A stretch of 21,066 nt of DNA from Clostridia bacterium (lineage in GTDB: Bacteria; Bacillota; Clostridia; Christensenellales; UBA1242), in NCBI GenBank assembly GCA_900767835.1, contig CAAGAO010000007.1, positions 1 to 21,066 on the forward strand. Direction: 5' to 3'. A program made the position numbers and the translations under genes. The notes below the pieces were generated by a model that worked only from the letters and a program-made list of their open reading frames with translations, ran no database searches and was not told where the DNA came from. Of this stretch, positions 20,791-21,066 are shown piece after piece. The first letter of the stretch is position 1. Every line of letters starts with the position of its first letter.

Positions 20791-20890
20791 TGTCTTAAAG
20801 AGTAAAAATATGTAAAAAACTATTTTTTGTGAATACATAAAATTAAAGTTTTAAACCAATTTTTACTTTAAATATTAAAAGGAGAAAAGT

Positions 20891-21066
20891 ATGAAAAAAA
20901 GAAGAATTGGCTTGTTTTTAAACATTGTAACAATTTGCTTGTCTGTAGTAGCAATAACTATTGGTGTTTTTTCTATAAAACAAGCAAGTTTAGGTGTTAA
21001 TGGTTCGGTTGGTTTTGTGGCTCACGAATGTAAGGTTAATATCTCGGCATATATGTATGGTTATGC
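20891..21066 (+). CDS. Secreted or membrane-anchored surface protein, 5' part only
   Basis: The 58 visible residues begin MKKRRIGLFLNIVTICLSVV and AITIGVFSI, a signal peptide or N-terminal anchor with a basic start and a hydrophobic core. KQASLGVNGSVGFVAHECKV then begins a beta-rich domain. This resembles families of secreted proteins in uncultured Firmicutes whose mature part starts with a similar Gly-Ser-Val strand, but the rest lies beyond the window. AAAAGGAG precedes the ATG after a leader of about 95 bases. Transcription starts from the G9 promoter, so this surface protein is probably phase-variable. Confidence 0.75.
   Translation, partial: MKKRRIGLFLNIVTICLSVVAITIGVFSIKQASLGVNGSVGFVAHECKVNISAYMYGY

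Noticed and set aside
1..21066. Reverse transcriptase or template repeat for the suspected DGR
   Set aside because: No ORF with reverse transcriptase motifs and no second copy of the variable region were found in the window, so only the target is reported.

Overview
The window comes from a low-GC Gram-positive-type bacterium, most likely an uncultured gut-style Bacillota. The DNA is strongly AT-rich, genes have strong GGAGG ribosome binding sites, promoters match TTGACA/TATAAT, and TGA acts as a stop codon. No outer-membrane secretin gene accompanies the filamentous-phage genes, which fits a single-membrane host. Most of the window (about 1-18.3 kb) is an integrated mobile element. The right end (18.4-21.07 kb) looks like host chromosome.

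Left region (15-5875, all leftward): a tailed-phage-like early module. From upstream to downstream it holds a ribbon-helix-helix regulator, a YqaJ/lambda-type exonuclease, a DUF6273 lectin-like protein, a DUF1351 protein, two small helical proteins, a RecT annealing protein, a DUF6291 protein, a sigma-like DUF1492 protein and a DNA methyltransferase. The C-terminus of the DUF6273 protein has the features of a diversity-generating-retroelement variable region. The methyltransferase is frameshifted at a run of 8 G (coding strand).

Middle region (about 5.9-14.2 kb, leftward): a filamentous-phage (inovirus) operon. The order is a basic protein, a putative ssDNA-binding protein, two tiny membrane proteins (coat candidates; one of 52 codons is easily missed), a transcription terminator, three membrane-anchored proteins (the last a 793-residue coiled-coil/InlB-repeat adhesin), a Zot/pI-like ATPase, a basic protein and an HUH replication initiator. 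Read as a circle this is the Ff/M13 order, including the terminator after the coat genes. Downstream of Rep lies a hairpin cluster (5.89-6.15 kb), a candidate origin and packaging region.

Regulation and integration region (14.2-18.3 kb): two small regulators, a zinc-ribbon protein, a LexA-like S24 repressor with a consensus promoter and a palindromic operator, a 48-codon gene, and, pointing right, a 55-codon gene overlapping a large serine recombinase. Two leftward promoters, one before the filamentous operon and one before the 48-codon gene, share the same architecture: a similar -10 followed upstream by two tandem pairs of an 11-bp repeat at nearly identical spacing. This suggests one regulator controls both.

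Right region (18.4-21.07 kb): tRNA-Ser(GCT) with a duplicated 5' part 170 bp away, a GNAT acetyltransferase whose start codon appears to be ACG, a helical hypothetical protein, a palindromic repeat element, and a secreted-protein gene. The promoter of that last gene has a run of 9 G between perfect -35 and -10 boxes, so it is a strong candidate for phase variation.
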